Below are positions 7,575-17,959 of a stretch of 64,000 nt of DNA, piece after piece. The notes beneath the pieces are model-generated. The model made no database searches. It was given only the letters and a program-made list of their open reading frames with translations, and was not told the origin of the DNA. Source of the stretch: JAHCIE01 sp034431435 (lineage in GTDB: Bacteria; Chloroflexota; Anaerolineae; Epilineales; JAHCIE01); contig DAOUDG010000059.1 in NCBI GenBank assembly GCA_034431435.1, forward strand, positions 62,001-126,000, written 5' to 3'. The translations under genes were made by a program, and so were the position numbers. Each line of letters begins with the position of its first letter. Positions within the stretch are counted from its first letter, which is position 1.

Positions 7575-10500
7575 TCAGGCGGCTTCAGCCAGCTGAATCT
7601 CTACCTTGTGGGCCGCGCCGTCATCGACAAGCGTCACCCGGCTGTCACCGGACGCATTGCCGTCAATCAGCACCTGTGGCGCGACACCGCTCGCGGCGGC
7701 GGTCACGATGATTTCATACGTTGTCTGCCCGTAGCGGTATGTGATGCGGTAGCCCGGCCAACTCGCCGGAATGCTGGGCGCAAGGGTGACCCGCGTGCCC
7801 TCCTTCCGAAACCCTAACAGCATCTCGATGCCCAGGCGATACATCCAGCCCGCCGAGCCGGTGTACCATGTCCAGCCCCCGCGCCCCACGTGACCGGCGG
7901 CCGTGTAGATATCACCGACCACGACATACGGCTCGACCTTGTAGCGCTCGGCATCGTGCGCCGCATGCGTCAGGGGATTGAGCAGGGCGAACAACTCGGT
8001 GGCCGTCGCCCCCTCGCCCAACAGAGCATAGGCCCACACGACCCATAGCGCGGCGTGGGTGTACTGGCCGCCGTTCTCGCGCACGCCGGGGACGTAGCCT
8101 TTGATGTAGCCGGGGTTGTGGTCGCTGTTGTCAAAGGGCGGCGTGAAGAGCTTGATCAAGCGGTTCTCCCGGTCGACGAGGCGCTCGTCCACGGCCGCCA
8201 GGGCCTGGCGCGCCCGCTCCGCTGGGGCGACGCCTGAGATGACCGACCAGGATTGCGTCAACGAGTCGATCTGGCACTCGTCGCTGTGGGCCGAGCCGAG
8301 GGGGACGCCGTCATCATAGTAGGCGCGCAGGTACCAGGCCCCATCCCAGGCCTGGGTCTCCAGCGCGCCCCGCAGCCTCTCGGCCTCGGCGCGGTAACGA
8401 GTCGCCCGCTCGTCGTCGCCCCGTTGCGCGGCCAGGTCGGCCCACTGCATCAGATTCAGGTACAAGAAGAAACCGACCCAGACGCTCTCGCCCCGCCCGC
8501 CCTCGCCGACCCGGTTCATGCCATCGTTCCAGTCGCCCGTTCCCATCAGTGGCAGACCATGCGCGCCGAAGCGCAGCCCATGCTCCAGGGCGCGCACCCC
8601 ATGCTCGTACAGGGAGCCGGTCGTCGCGGACACGGTCGGCGTGTCGTAATACTCTGCCTCATCCTCGGCCAAGGGTCGCCCCTCGAGGAAGGGTATGGTC
8701 TCGTCTAGAATCGCGACCTCGCCGGTTGCGGCCAGGTAATGGCTGAGGACGAAGGGCAGCCACAGGTAGTCGTCAGAAAAGCGCGTGCGGATACCGCGCC
8801 CGGTGGGCGGATGCCACCAGTGCTGCACGTCGCCTTCCACGAACTGGCGGCCGGCGGCGCGCAGGATGTGGGCGCGGGTAATGTCAGGCGCGGCCAGCGT
8901 CAGCGCCATGACGTCCTGCAGCTGATCGCGGAAACCGTAGGCTCCGCCCGACTGATAGAACGCCGAGCGCGCCCAAACGCGGCAGGCCAGCGTCTGGTAG
9001 AGGAGCCAGCCGTTGAGGAGAACGTCCATTTCCGGTTGTGGCGTCTCGACCCGCACCGACCCGAGCAGATCGCGCCACCAGGCCTTGACGTCGGTCTCGG
9101 CGGCCGCCACGGTCGCCAGGTCGCGATACTGGGCCACCAGACGCTGGGCGTCGCGGCGATCCGCCCCCTCACCCAGGAGAAAGACGATCTCGCGCTCCGC
9201 GCCGGGCGGCAGTTCCAGCGTCCGCATCAGCGCAGCGCATGGATCCAGCCCCGCGCCCCGCCGGCCGTGCCAGGCGCTACGGCGGCGCAGGCCGGCTGGC
9301 GCGCGGCGGTCGCCGTTGCGGCCGAGGAAGTCGCGGCGGTCGCACGTCCACGCGCTGTCGGATGAGTCGGTCGCAGCGAAGGCGACCCGCGCGCTGAACT
9401 CGTTGTTGTAGGGGTTATGGGCAAACAGCGCGCCCGTAGCCGGATCATGGTCGGTTATGATGAACGGGGCCATATGGTGGCGGAATACGCCAAGCGTCCA
9501 CTCGGCGTAGAAGGTGGCCGACAAACGGCGGGGGCGGTCAGAGGTGTTGCGAAGGCGGAGCCGATACACCTTGACCGAGTCGGCGCGCGGTACGAACAGG
9601 CTCAATTCGCTGGCGATGCCGTCGCGCTCGTGCTCGAAGACGGTATAGCCAAAGCCGTGGCGGACGCGGTGCGCCCCATCGTCCAGCGGCTGCGGCGTCG
9701 GTGACCACAGCGCGCCGTCCTCCTCGTCGCGTAGATAGATGGCCTCACCAGACGGGTCGCTAATCGGATCGTTGGACCAGGGCGTCAGGCGATTCTCGCG
9801 GCTGTTCTCGGACCATGTGTAGCCCGCCCCGCGTTCCGAAACAATGAAGCCGAAGTTCTCGTTGGTGACGACGTTGATCCAGGGTGCGGGCGTGGCCTGC
9901 CCCGGCTGAAGCTCGATGACGTACTCGCTGCCGTCAGGGGTGAAGGCGCCCGAGGCCAGCCCCGCCTCGCCGGGCGTTGGCCTGGTCGGGGTCCCGATTG
10001 GCGTCGTTGATGCTGCGCCGGTCGGTCCATGCCGCTCGACCCGTTGCCCCTCCTTGACGGCCAGCTGCGCCGCCAGATCACCATTCTGGCCGTTGAAGAC
10101 AGCGCGGGCCACCGTCTGGAACAGGATATGGTCCTCGGTGGGCATGGTGTCGGCGCGCAGCACGAAGATGCCACCCCGTCGGTTGAGCCACGCGCCGGCG
10201 TTGGTGGCGTGGCAGAGGGCGAGAATCTGGTCCTGAATGCCTTGCAGATAGCCGGAGGCGTGCTCGTTGAGGATGACCAGGTCGGCGGCTACTCCCTTGA
10301 GTCGCCAGTACTCGTGCGCCTGGAGCAACTCGCGCACCAGGGACAACTCCCCGCTGCCCGTGATACGCACTACGACGATGGGAAAATCCCCCGAGACGCC
10401 GTACGCCCACAGTCGTGGCTGGCCCTGCTGATTGTGGGCCAGGATGGTGGAGCGGGCGCGGAGACGAGCATCATTGTAGACGAGGGTCGATGCCAGCCAC

Positions 10501-13500
10501 TGGTAATGCTGTGCCGTGTCGGGAGTCAGGTTGAGATGGTGCAATTCCACCCGGCTCTGGGTCCACGCCATCTCGAAGGCGCGCGTCACGCCCGGGTAGT
10601 CGTGGTACTTGTCGGCCAGCGCCAGCGCCTGGTCGCGGCTGTCGGCGATCGCCGTGGTGAAGGAAACCTGGACGCGCCCACCGGGTACAATACGCACGGT
10701 ACGCCGCAGGCTGAAGATGGGGTCGAGGACGGCCCCGGTGGTATTGGAGAGGGATGCGCCGAGGGCGGCGGGCGTGGCGACGCTCTGGCCGCGCCCCACA
10801 AAGCGCGCCCGGTCGGTCTCGTACTGGGTAGCCCCAAGGGTGTGGCCATCCACCGCCACCACGTGGACTGCCCATAGCGGCGTCTCGTTGGCGGAACGGG
10901 GGCGGCGGGTGGCTAGCAGGGCATCGTACTCTGCCGCGTAGTCCGTCTCGATGAACAGGTTGCTGAAGGCGGGGTGCGCCTCGTCGGCGGCCTGGGGGGC
11001 CAGGACGATCTCGGCGTAGCTCGTCACTTCCACCTCGCGCGGCTCGGTCGTCAGGTTGGTCAGGGTGATGCGACGTACCTCGGCGGCGTCTTCGGGTGAG
11101 ACGGTCACCTCCAGGCGGGTGTCGATGCCGGCGAAGCGCTGGCGGAACTCCACCTTGTCTAGCCCACAGGTCACGCGATACTGGTCCAGGGCGTGGCGCG
11201 TGGGCTGATATGCCGTGGACCAGACGGCGCCACTGCGCGGGTCGCGGAGGTAGCAGAAAGCGCCCCAGTCATCGAGGGTCGGGTCCTCGCGCCAGCGTGT
11301 GACGGCGCGATCGCGATAGCGACTGAAGCCGCCGCCGGCAGCGGTGATGACCACCGAATAGTCGCCGTTGGACAGGCAATGCGCCGCTGGCACGGGGGTG
11401 TGAGGGGTGGCGAACTGGCGGCTGGCGGGCGCGGCGGGAATCTCTACGACCTGCGCTTCCTCCACCACGTGCGGCGGCTCCTGCCGCGGCGCATAGTGCG
11501 GGAAACGCTCTTGCAGCAGCAACTCCGTGGCCTGCACGATTGGCTCGCTATGGAAGCGCGCCTGCCACACGTCGGCATGCAGCAGGTTATCGAGGGCCAG
11601 CAGACTCATCGCCTGGTGGTGGGCCATGAAGGAGCGCACGATGGCGCTGGTCTTGCCGGGTGGCAGGCGCGTCGGCGTGAAGTCCACCGCCTCGTACAGG
11701 CCATAGGGGCCTTCCAACCCGGCCTCACGCAGCGCCTGGATGTTGTCCAGAGCGGCGGCCGGGTGCACCGGCAGCGATAGCAGGGTCGCGTAGGGGGCAA
11801 CGACCAGGTCGCCGCCGAGACCGCGCTTGAGGCCCAGGCCCGGCACGCCAAACGCCCGGTACTGATAGTTCATGCTGAGGTCGCGGGCGTTGAAGGCAGA
11901 CTCGGAAACGCCCCACGGCACGTGGCGCTCGTGGGCATATTCGATCTGGCGCTGTACGACGGCCTGATATGTCGTATCGAGAAGAGTCGTGGGATAGTTG
12001 CGCATGACGAGGAGCGGCATGAGGTACTCGAACATCGTGCCGCTCCACGAGAGAAGCGCCGCACTCGAGTCAACCGCGGTGAGAGGGCGACCCAGGTGGA
12101 ACCAATGCTTCTGAGGCACGTCGCCCTTGCCAATGGCGACAAAGCTCGCCAGGCGCGCTTCCGACGCCAACAGGTCATAGTAGGAGTTGTCGAGACGTCC
12201 GTCCACCACATTATAACCGATACTGAACAGGTCGCGGCGATCGTCGTAGAGGAAGCTGAAGTCCATCTGGCGGGCCTGGTCGAGGGCGCTGTCGCCAAGC
12301 GCCCCCTGGCGCGCTAGAAGGCGCTCGATCTCGGCTCGTGCCCGCGTTAGCTCGGCCTGCGCCTCAGGATCGGCCGCCTCATCGGCGAGCGCCTCGCCCA
12401 GCGCGGTCGACGCCTCGCCTAGAGTGGGCGGTGGCGCGTGCCACAGGCGAGCCGCGGGTCCATCTGGGTTGGCTTCGGCGAGCCGGGCCAGGGTAGCCAC
12501 AGCCAGCAGGCTTTCCATATCCCGCAGCAGGCTGGCGACCTGGGCCTGTAAGCGCCCCGCCCAACGCCCCGTGGCCCCGGTGTTGGGTAGCCGGGCGGCG
12601 CGCCCCGCCACGTCGTTCAGCAGTGCGACATGCTCGGCCGTCGTCGCGCACGCGGTAACTTGTTGCGTGAGGGCGTCCACCTCGGCGGCGGTCGTCGCCG
12701 CGGCCGGCGGCAGGTCCGCCTTGAGGAGCGCGAGGGTATCGAGCAGGCCGTCGCAGGCAGCGGCGGCGAGAAGCGGGCGGGCAGCTATCTCAGCATAGCC
12801 CTGGCGCAGGGCCAGGAGATAGCCCGCCAGATTGCCGCTGTCAACGGTGGAGACGTAGGCGGGCGGCAGAGGCTGGAGAGTCTGGGTATCATACCAGTTC
12901 AGGAGGTGGCCGCGATAGCGCGGCAGGCCTTCCAGGGTGGCAAAGACTGCCTCGGTGCGCTCCGTCATTTCCAGGAGGCCAATGTAGCCGAAATCGCGGG
13001 CCGCCATGTCGGTCAGGAGCTGCAGGCCCATGTTGGTGGGTGACGTGCGGTAGGCGACCACCGGGCGGGGCGCTTCCTGGAAGTTATCCGGGGCCAGGTG
13101 GTGGCCTTCTTCCGTCACAAAGGTGGCGAAGTAGTCCCACGTCTTGCGCGCCAGATGGCGCAGCGTCTGGCGCGCGTCGTCGTTGAGGGCCGGGGGCGGT
13201 GTCACACGCTGCCCATCCAACCAGGTGGCAATCGCAGGCCCTGCGACCCAACTCGCCACAACCGGCGCCGCGATCGGCCATATCCTGGGCAGACGCCGGC
13301 GCGCCACGACGGCCATGCCCACTGCCAGTGGCAGGGCGGGGGCCAGGCGTCGCAGGAGCAACGAGAAGGACTCGCGCACGCGAGCCTCGGTCTGAGCCGC
13401 CGTCTCCCACTCGAGCAGGGAGCGTTGGGTGACGAGCAGCCGCGCCAGCGTGCGGGCGATAGCGTCCAGGCTGAGCAGGCTCTGGTCGGCCAGAAAGGCG

Positions 13501-16355
13501 GTGTTGACGGCAAAGCGTGTCAGGCGCAGCCGCACATCGTCGAGATGGGCCCGCAGCGCGACGCTCCGACTCTCCGCGCGGGGCAGGCTGAGCAGGCTTT
13601 CGACCAGGCCGAGCACGACCGGGAGGGCCAAGGGGCCGAGGGCCAGGGCCGTCCACAGGCCGCGCCGCCGTGGTAGCCCTAGCCAGCCACCGACCAGCAG
13701 GGCCACGGTGGCGGGCGGCATAAGACTGCGCCGCAGGTTGTCGAGAATCTTGTAGCGGTCGATGGCGGACAACGGGTTGGCTTCGGTTCCCCCGTCGGCG
13801 CGCGGGACGGTCGGCAGCAGCCAACGGCTGATCTGCCAGTCGCCGCGAATCCAGCGGTGGAGGCGGGCGGCGTAGGCCACGTATGAGGTAGGATAGTTGT
13901 CGATCAGCTGCACATCGCTGAGCAGCGCGGCGCGGGCAAACAGACCCTCGATGAGGTCGTGGCTGAGCAGGGCGTTGTCGGGGAAACGCCGGGCGAGGAC
14001 AGTGTTCAGCGCTACGGGGTCGTAGATGCCCTTGCCCGCGAAGATGCCCTCGCCGAACAGATCCATGTAGACGTCGGACACGGCCGTGGTGTAGGGGTCG
14101 ATGCCGACGTTGCCGGCGAACAGGGCCGCGAAGCGGCTACGCATCGCGCTCTGCGTGTCGATGCCGATGCGGGGCTGGAGGATGCCGTAGCCATCGACGA
14201 CGAGGCGGCGCACCGGATCCACGACGGCCTGGTTGAGGGGATGCGCGAGCGTGCCAATCAAGGCGCGCGCCCCATCGCGTGGTAGCTGGGTGTCGGCGTC
14301 CAGGGTGATGACGTAGCGCACCTGGGGCAGGACCGACAGGTCACCCACCTGAACGTCGAAGGTCGTATCCGTTGCGCCCGCCAGCAGGTGGTTGAACTCC
14401 TCGAGCTTGCCGCGCTTGCGCTCCCAGCCCATGTAGCAGTCATGGCTCGAGTTCCAGACGCGGCGGCGGTGGAACAGGAAGAAGCGATCCGCGCCGTGGC
14501 GGCGATTTAGCTCCTCCACCCGGTCCATAGCGGCCTGCAGCAAGGCGGCGTCCCCCGGCATGTCGGGGGACGTCGCGTCAGCAAAGTCGCTGAGCAGCGC
14601 AAAGTGCAGATGGGGGTCGCTGTTGGCGAGATAGATGACCTCGAGGCGGTCCAACTGGCCTTCGACACTGGCCGACGTCAGCAGGAGCATGGGCACAACG
14701 ACCATCGTGCGCAACTCGCCGGGGATGCCGTCGCTCAGGTCGAGGCGCGGCAGGACACGCGGCTTGACCAGGCGGGTGATAGTCCAGTTGACCAGTCCCT
14801 GGGCTACGTCGGTGGCGGGCAGCAGCAGCAGCGCGGCTGCGGCCAGGCCCGCGCGGCGACGCGGGCTAACGCCCGCCACCGCTAGCGCGCCGCCCAGCAA
14901 CCCTATCGTCAGGCCGCCGATACCGCCGAGATACAGCGGCGTCGGCGTGCGCAATGCCGCACGCTGAAGCCGCTCCACGGGCGATGGACGATAGCCGAGC
15001 TGAGCCTCAAAGGCGGGGCGGCCGGCCCCGACCAGGTAGTAGCCGATGTGCGCCGCCCGCGCCTGCCCGGCCGCCGAGCGACCGGCGTATGCCACAACCT
15101 GCCAGGCCACGTCGACTTCAGCGTGCTGCGTGCGTCGGGCCAGCCGCTCGACGGCATGGCGATAACTGTCGCGGGTAGCGAAGGTGCAACGGGCGTAGAT
15201 GCCCGCCGGGTCTTGCCGCAGCACCTGCTCGACGGGGCTGACCTGCTCGAACCAGTCGGCCCACTGTATCGCCGACAGGGTTCGCATCGTTGTGACGACG
15301 TTACCGACGCTGGCCTGATTGGCAGCCTGCCGCTGATGCTCGGTGTGCAGCAGGCTCTCAATGCTCACGTAGCGGTCGGTCAGATACGACTCCAGCCAGG
15401 AGCCAGCGGATGCGCCATCCTCATCCACCCGATAGCCGCGCAGGCGATGCAGCATCTGGACCGCGAACGGCACGGGCAGATCAGGGTAGCGGGCGGCCAG
15501 GGCGGCCAGGATAGGCAGCGGGTGGGGGCGCTGGGGCGGTTCCACGTGGCCCACGCTACCATCGCCCTCGACTACTGGCGACGGCTGATTGTCGATAGCC
15601 AGCAGCCGATCGGTCCATTCGTCAGCCTCGCGTCGTAACTCGCGGATTTCCAGGGTGAGGGCTGCCAGGCGGCCCAGGTTCTCGACCAGGCCGACGCGCA
15701 GCATGATCGGGACGGCCCACAACTCACCCATGCTGAGGGGCGAGACGGACTGATAGGCGAGGATGAATCGAATCAGATGGACAGTGTCAATACGACTGTC
15801 GGTGTGGGCAATGAGATCGAGGGCCAGGGCGTAGACACGGGGCAGGCCCGCCAGCGGGTCGTTGGTCAGCTTGGGCAGTTCCCGGTAGTAACCACCCGGC
15901 AGGTCAACGCGAATCTCGCGAATCTGGTCCAGGACGATGGTGAGGTTGTCGAGCAGCCACTCAGCGGCTGGCGTGATCGCGCGGCCATCGCGCACATCCG
16001 CGCCGAAGGCCGCCGCGGCGGCCTGGATGCGCGCCTCGTTGATCGCGACCCTCTCTTGCAGGGAAGTGGCGTCACCCGGACGCTGATCCACCTGGTGCTG
16101 GGCCGCGATGTCGCGCCCGTGCTGTTCCAGGCTCTCAAGGCTGAGGATGTCGCGACGCAGGGGCGGTTCGCTCGGCGGGCGGGGAGCGGGCGGCGGCGGC
16201 GCGCTGATGCTGCCAGGCTCGGCGTCTGTCGCGGTCGTCGCAGTGGGGGCCGCCTGGCGGGTTCGGAGACGATGCAGCGCGCCACCGGCGAGCACACCAC
16301 CCAAGACCACAATCGCCGCGCCGGTTGCCCAACGGAGGCTAGTTCGACTGATCAA
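7575..16355 (-). CDS. NdvB-like cyclic beta-glucan synthase / GH94 fusion, about 2926 aa
   Basis: A giant membrane enzyme of the cyclic beta-1,2-glucan synthetase type; known members are about 2800-2900 residues. An N-terminal membrane helix lies at about 8-24. The GT84-type glycosyltransferase shows LDADTQ near 685 and RWIRGDWQ near 834, with hydrophobic helices near 510-550 and 870-1050. A middle glucoamylase-like region includes WGVSESAFNARD near 1475 and MAHHQAMSLLALD near 1580. The C-terminal glycoside-phosphorylase (GH94) domain has GTGDWNDGMNRVG near 2605. The start is inferred: TTG at 16355 with GAGGG upstream, overlapping the zinc-ribbon gene; no ATG fits. Expected product is periplasmic cyclic glucan made from UDP-glucose. 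Confidence 0.85.
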   Translation of the reverse strand: MISRTSLRWATGAAIVVLGGVLAGGALHRLRTRQAAPTATTATDAEPGSISAPPPPAPRPPSEPPLRRDILSLESLEQHGRDIAAQHQVDQRPGDATSLQERVAINEARIQAAAAAFGADVRDGRAITPAAEWLLDNLTIVLDQIREIRVDLPGGYYRELPKLTNDPLAGLPRVYALALDLIAHTDSRIDTVHLIRFILAYQSVSPLSMGELWAVPIMLRVGLVENLGRLAALTLEIRELRREADEWTDRLLAIDNQPSPVVEGDGSVGHVEPPQRPHPLPILAALAARYPDLPVPFAVQMLHRLRGYRVDEDGASAGSWLESYLTDRYVSIESLLHTEHQRQAANQASVGNVVTTMRTLSAIQWADWFEQVSPVEQVLRQDPAGIYARCTFATRDSYRHAVERLARRTQHAEVDVAWQVVAYAGRSAAGQARAAHIGYYLVGAGRPAFEAQLGYRPSPVERLQRAALRTPTPLYLGGIGGLTIGLLGGALAVAGVSPRRRAGLAAAALLLLPATDVAQGLVNWTITRLVKPRVLPRLDLSDGIPGELRTMVVVPMLLLTSASVEGQLDRLEVIYLANSDPHLHFALLSDFADATSPDMPGDAALLQAAMDRVEELNRRHGADRFFLFHRRRVWNSSHDCYMGWERKRGKLEEFNHLLAGATDTTFDVQVGDLSVLPQVRYVITLDADTQLPRDGARALIGTLAHPLNQAVVDPVRRLVVDGYGILQPRIGIDTQSAMRSRFAALFAGNVGIDPYTTAVSDVYMDLFGEGIFAGKGIYDPVALNTVLARRFPDNALLSHDLIEGLFARAALLSDVQLIDNYPTSYVAYAARLHRWIRGDWQISRWLLPTVPRADGGTEANPLSAIDRYKILDNLRRSLMPPATVALLVGGWLGLPRRRGLWTALALGPLALPVVLGLVESLLSLPRAESRSVALRAHLDDVRLRLTRFAVNTAFLADQSLLSLDAIARTLARLLVTQRSLLEWETAAQTEARVRESFSLLLRRLAPALPLAVGMAVVARRRLPRIWPIAAPVVASWVAGPAIATWLDGQRVTPPPALNDDARQTLRHLARKTWDYFATFVTEEGHHLAPDNFQEAPRPVVAYRTSPTNMGLQLLTDMAARDFGYIGLLEMTERTEAVFATLEGLPRYRGHLLNWYDTQTLQPLPPAYVSTVDSGNLAGYLLALRQGYAEIAARPLLAAAACDGLLDTLALLKADLPPAAATTAAEVDALTQQVTACATTAEHVALLNDVAGRAARLPNTGATGRWAGRLQAQVASLLRDMESLLAVATLARLAEANPDGPAARLWHAPPPTLGEASTALGEALADEAADPEAQAELTRARAEIERLLARQGALGDSALDQARQMDFSFLYDDRRDLFSIGYNVVDGRLDNSYYDLLASEARLASFVAIGKGDVPQKHWFHLGRPLTAVDSSAALLSWSGTMFEYLMPLLVMRNYPTTLLDTTYQAVVQRQIEYAHERHVPWGVSESAFNARDLSMNYQYRAFGVPGLGLKRGLGGDLVVAPYATLLSLPVHPAAALDNIQALREAGLEGPYGLYEAVDFTPTRLPPGKTSAIVRSFMAHHQAMSLLALDNLLHADVWQARFHSEPIVQATELLLQERFPHYAPRQEPPHVVEEAQVVEIPAAPASRQFATPHTPVPAAHCLSNGDYSVVITAAGGGFSRYRDRAVTRWREDPTLDDWGAFCYLRDPRSGAVWSTAYQPTRHALDQYRVTCGLDKVEFRQRFAGIDTRLEVTVSPEDAAEVRRITLTNLTTEPREVEVTSYAEIVLAPQAADEAHPAFSNLFIETDYAAEYDALLATRRPRSANETPLWAVHVVAVDGHTLGATQYETDRARFVGRGQSVATPAALGASLSNTTGAVLDPIFSLRRTVRIVPGGRVQVSFTTAIADSRDQALALADKYHDYPGVTRAFEMAWTQSRVELHHLNLTPDTAQHYQWLASTLVYNDARLRARSTILAHNQQGQPRLWAYGVSGDFPIVVVRITGSGELSLVRELLQAHEYWRLKGVAADLVILNEHASGYLQGIQDQILALCHATNAGAWLNRRGGIFVLRADTMPTEDHILFQTVARAVFNGQNGDLAAQLAVKEGQRVERHGPTGAASTTPIGTPTRPTPGEAGLASGAFTPDGSEYVIELQPGQATPAPWINVVTNENFGFIVSERGAGYTWSENSRENRLTPWSNDPISDPSGEAIYLRDEEDGALWSPTPQPLDDGAHRVRHGFGYTVFEHERDGIASELSLFVPRADSVKVYRLRLRNTSDRPRRLSATFYAEWTLGVFRHHMAPFIITDHDPATGALFAHNPYNNEFSARVAFAATDSSDSAWTCDRRDFLGRNGDRRAPAGLRRRSAWHGRRGAGLDPCAALMRTLELPPGAEREIVFLLGEGADRRDAQRLVAQYRDLATVAAAETDVKAWWRDLLGSVRVETPQPEMDVLLNGWLLYQTLACRVWARSAFYQSGGAYGFRDQLQDVMALTLAAPDITRAHILRAAGRQFVEGDVQHWWHPPTGRGIRTRFSDDYLWLPFVLSHYLAATGEVAILDETIPFLEGRPLAEDEAEYYDTPTVSATTGSLYEHGVRALEHGLRFGAHGLPLMGTGDWNDGMNRVGEGGRGESVWVGFFLYLNLMQWADLAAQRGDDERATRYRAEAERLRGALETQAWDGAWYLRAYYDDGVPLGSAHSDECQIDSLTQSWSVISGVAPAERARQALAAVDERLVDRENRLIKLFTPPFDNSDHNPGYIKGYVPGVRENGGQYTHAALWVVWAYALLGEGATATELFALLNPLTHAAHDAERYKVEPYVVVGDIYTAAGHVGRGGWTWYTGSAGWMYRLGIEMLLGFRKEGTRVTLAPSIPASWPGYRITYRYGQTTYEIIVTAAASGVAPQVLIDGNASGDSRVTLVDDGAAHKVEIQLAEAA

Positions 16356-16746
16356 GCGGTTGCCCTCGGCTGTGAAGGAGTTCGCGGCCGTCGATATGAG
16401 GCGCGTTGCCCGCCACCGATGACTGGGGACCCAAATCGATGATCTGGACGGCGAAGCGACGTCCGCCGTGTCCCAACTCGGCGTGGAACTCAAGCTCATC
16501 GCGCAGCATGCGGGTGATGTCGTCCACCGGGACGCCGCTGCTGCGGGCATGCGACAGCAGCGTCTCTAGTTCCGCCTGGAGGTCATCGAGGGATACTGAG
16601 GCTTCGGTGGGCGCGTCCGTGGCGCTGACCTGGAACTGGCACACTGGGCAGGCATAACCTGTGGGTTCAGACTGGCTGTCATGCGGCGAAGGCGGCGCAA
16701 AGTCGGCGCCGCAATTGGGGCAGTGCAACCTCACGTCGGAGTCCAT
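16339..16746 (-). CDS. Small zinc-ribbon protein, 135 aa
   Basis: ATG at 16746 follows AAGGGA. Residues 7-40 carry two CxxC knuckles (LHCPNCGADF and YACPVCQFQV), a zinc ribbon. The rest is acidic and helical (DDLQAELETLLSHARSS), with a segment DDITRMLRDELEFHAELGHGG. Its end overlaps the proposed TTG start of the glucan synthase by 17 bases, so the two are probably co-translated. A regulatory or assembly role for the synthase is possible but not shown by sequence. Confidence 0.7.
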   Translation of the reverse strand: MDSDVRLHCPNCGADFAPPSPHDSQSEPTGYACPVCQFQVSATDAPTEASVSLDDLQAELETLLSHARSSGVPVDDITRMLRDELEFHAELGHGGRRFAVQIIDLGPQSSVAGNAPHIDGRELLHSRGQPLDQSN

Positions 16747-17003
16747 GGTTGATTCCCTTCTCGTAGCTGGAAAAGCCCGTATCGGCCCGACTGGAATCGT
16801 GGGCCGGTAACGAGTGTCCTCTTCACGCCTGACGATGGAGCGAGAAACGCGGGGAGTGTGATAGGGGACTGCCGGAAGAGTACCCAAATTATAGTCACAT
16901 TGACGGCCGCGAGCAAGCAGAGGGGTATGACACTATGGCATCCAGGGGGGATGGGTGGCGCGCGCTTACAAGCGATTCTTGCCGGCTGCGGCCCCGACAC
17001 GTG

Positions 17004-17048
17004 GTTTCAATTCCTCGGCAGGTGAGACTCGAACAGGGGATTGAAACC
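17004..17048. repeat. Solitary CRISPR-repeat-like inverted pair
   Basis: The segment begins GTTTCAATTCCTC and ends GGGGATTGAAAC, the two end signatures common in type I/III CRISPR repeats, but only one copy of each is present, in opposite orientation and 24-30 bases apart. There are no spacers and no cas genes nearby. It could be a relic, a chance palindrome or a regulatory element. Confidence 0.3.
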
Positions 17049-17080
17049 CAACCCCCAGGGCAGCGCCCCTGGGGGTTGGG
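17047..17080 (-). terminator. Intrinsic terminator after the DUF4386-like gene
   Basis: Arms CCCAACCCCCAGGG and CCCTGGGGGTTGGG pair over 14 bp around a six-base loop. Read on the minus strand it lies 36 bases past the stop at 17117 and is followed by TTTC, a short U-tract. Its stem is very stable, so it is the likely end of that transcript. Confidence 0.6.
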
Positions 17081-17116
17081 TATTCCTTCAGCAGGCGAGG
17101 CGTCAGGGGATCGTCG

Positions 17117-17755
17117 CTAACGGCGGCCGCGCCAGAGAACCAGCCCCAGCCAGATGTACCACACCGGGTTGACGATGAAGCCGGCCAGCAGCGCGGGGCC
17201 AACGATGACTGGACTGGCCGCGTTCAGAATCACCAGCCGTCCCAGGTACAGGATGATGAACAGCGCGCCGAGCAGGTAGCCCAGATAGCCCAGGCCGCGC
17301 GGGAACTGCCCGCCGCGCAGCATGAGCCACGCGATCACCACCAGGCTGATTCCCGCCACGCCAAAGGTCAGCATGCCGCGCGGATCGATCTGGCTCGGCA
17401 GGTCCGCCAGCGCCGCTACGTTTGACGCCGGTGGATTGATGGCGTTCGCCAGGTCGTAGCTACCGTGGATGGCCGAGCCGAGCGCACCCACGAGACCCAG
17501 GACAATCGCCCACAAGGCGAAGCCTGCCTCGACCTCGCGCAGGCGGTTGTACACTGCCACCAGCGCCGCCGTCGCCAGCAGGCCGCCGAGTAGCTGGAAC
17601 AGGCCGTACACCAGGCTATTGCGCAGGACGATGAAACCCACTGAGTACAGGAACCCGGCAATGCCGGCCAGGATGGCGCACACGCCGGCGAAACGCTCGT
17701 AGGTCGTCTCCGCTGTCGCGGACGCGCCATGCTTGGCCGCGGTCGAGACTGTCAT
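17117..17755 (-). CDS. DUF4386-like integral membrane protein, 212 aa
   Basis: ATG at 17755 with an AAGGAAGGTG ribosome region. A polar N-terminus of ~20 residues is followed by about six hydrophobic helices (25-45, 53-70, 78-98, 130-150, 160-178, 185-205). The pattern YERFAGVCAILAGIAGFLYSVGF at the first helix resembles DUF4386-type proteins of unknown function. It is divergent from the tetR gene across 273 bases. No catalytic residues can be assigned. Confidence 0.6.
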   Translation of the reverse strand: MTVSTAAKHGASATAETTYERFAGVCAILAGIAGFLYSVGFIVLRNSLVYGLFQLLGGLLATAALVAVYNRLREVEAGFALWAIVLGLVGALGSAIHGSYDLANAINPPASNVAALADLPSQIDPRGMLTFGVAGISLVVIAWLMLRGGQFPRGLGYLGYLLGALFIILYLGRLVILNAASPVIVGPALLAGFIVNPVWYIWLGLVLWRGRR

Positions 17756-17959
17756 GCAACACCTTCCTTTCTCCTCGCTCCGCCCCTGTCAACGAGACCC
17801 ATCACCTTGCCTGCGCTGTCGGTAGGCCGCCGCGATGCGCGTGCCTCGCGACTTGCCATCGTCCGATCATGCCCATTAGATAGACGCACGCGGGGGTGCA
17901 ACGGATTGAGCGCCCCGACCGTCGATGCAGGTAGGTGGCGCATTGATGGCGCTATGCCC

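Larger units (their letters stand above)
16747..17116. other. Intergenic region without a gene
   Basis: The 370-base gap between the zinc-ribbon gene and the DUF4386-like gene, both on the minus strand, contains no credible coding frame. It holds the upstream region of the zinc-ribbon gene, a GTTTCAAT/ATTGAAAC inverted pair at 17004-17048 and the terminator-like hairpin at 17047-17080. No clear sigma-70 promoter was identified. Confidence 0.6.

Noticed and set aside
17015..17045. tRNA-like TTCGAGTC text on the minus strand
   Set aside because: The bases flanking the putative T-loop do not form a five-base stem, and no acceptor or anticodon arms can be drawn.
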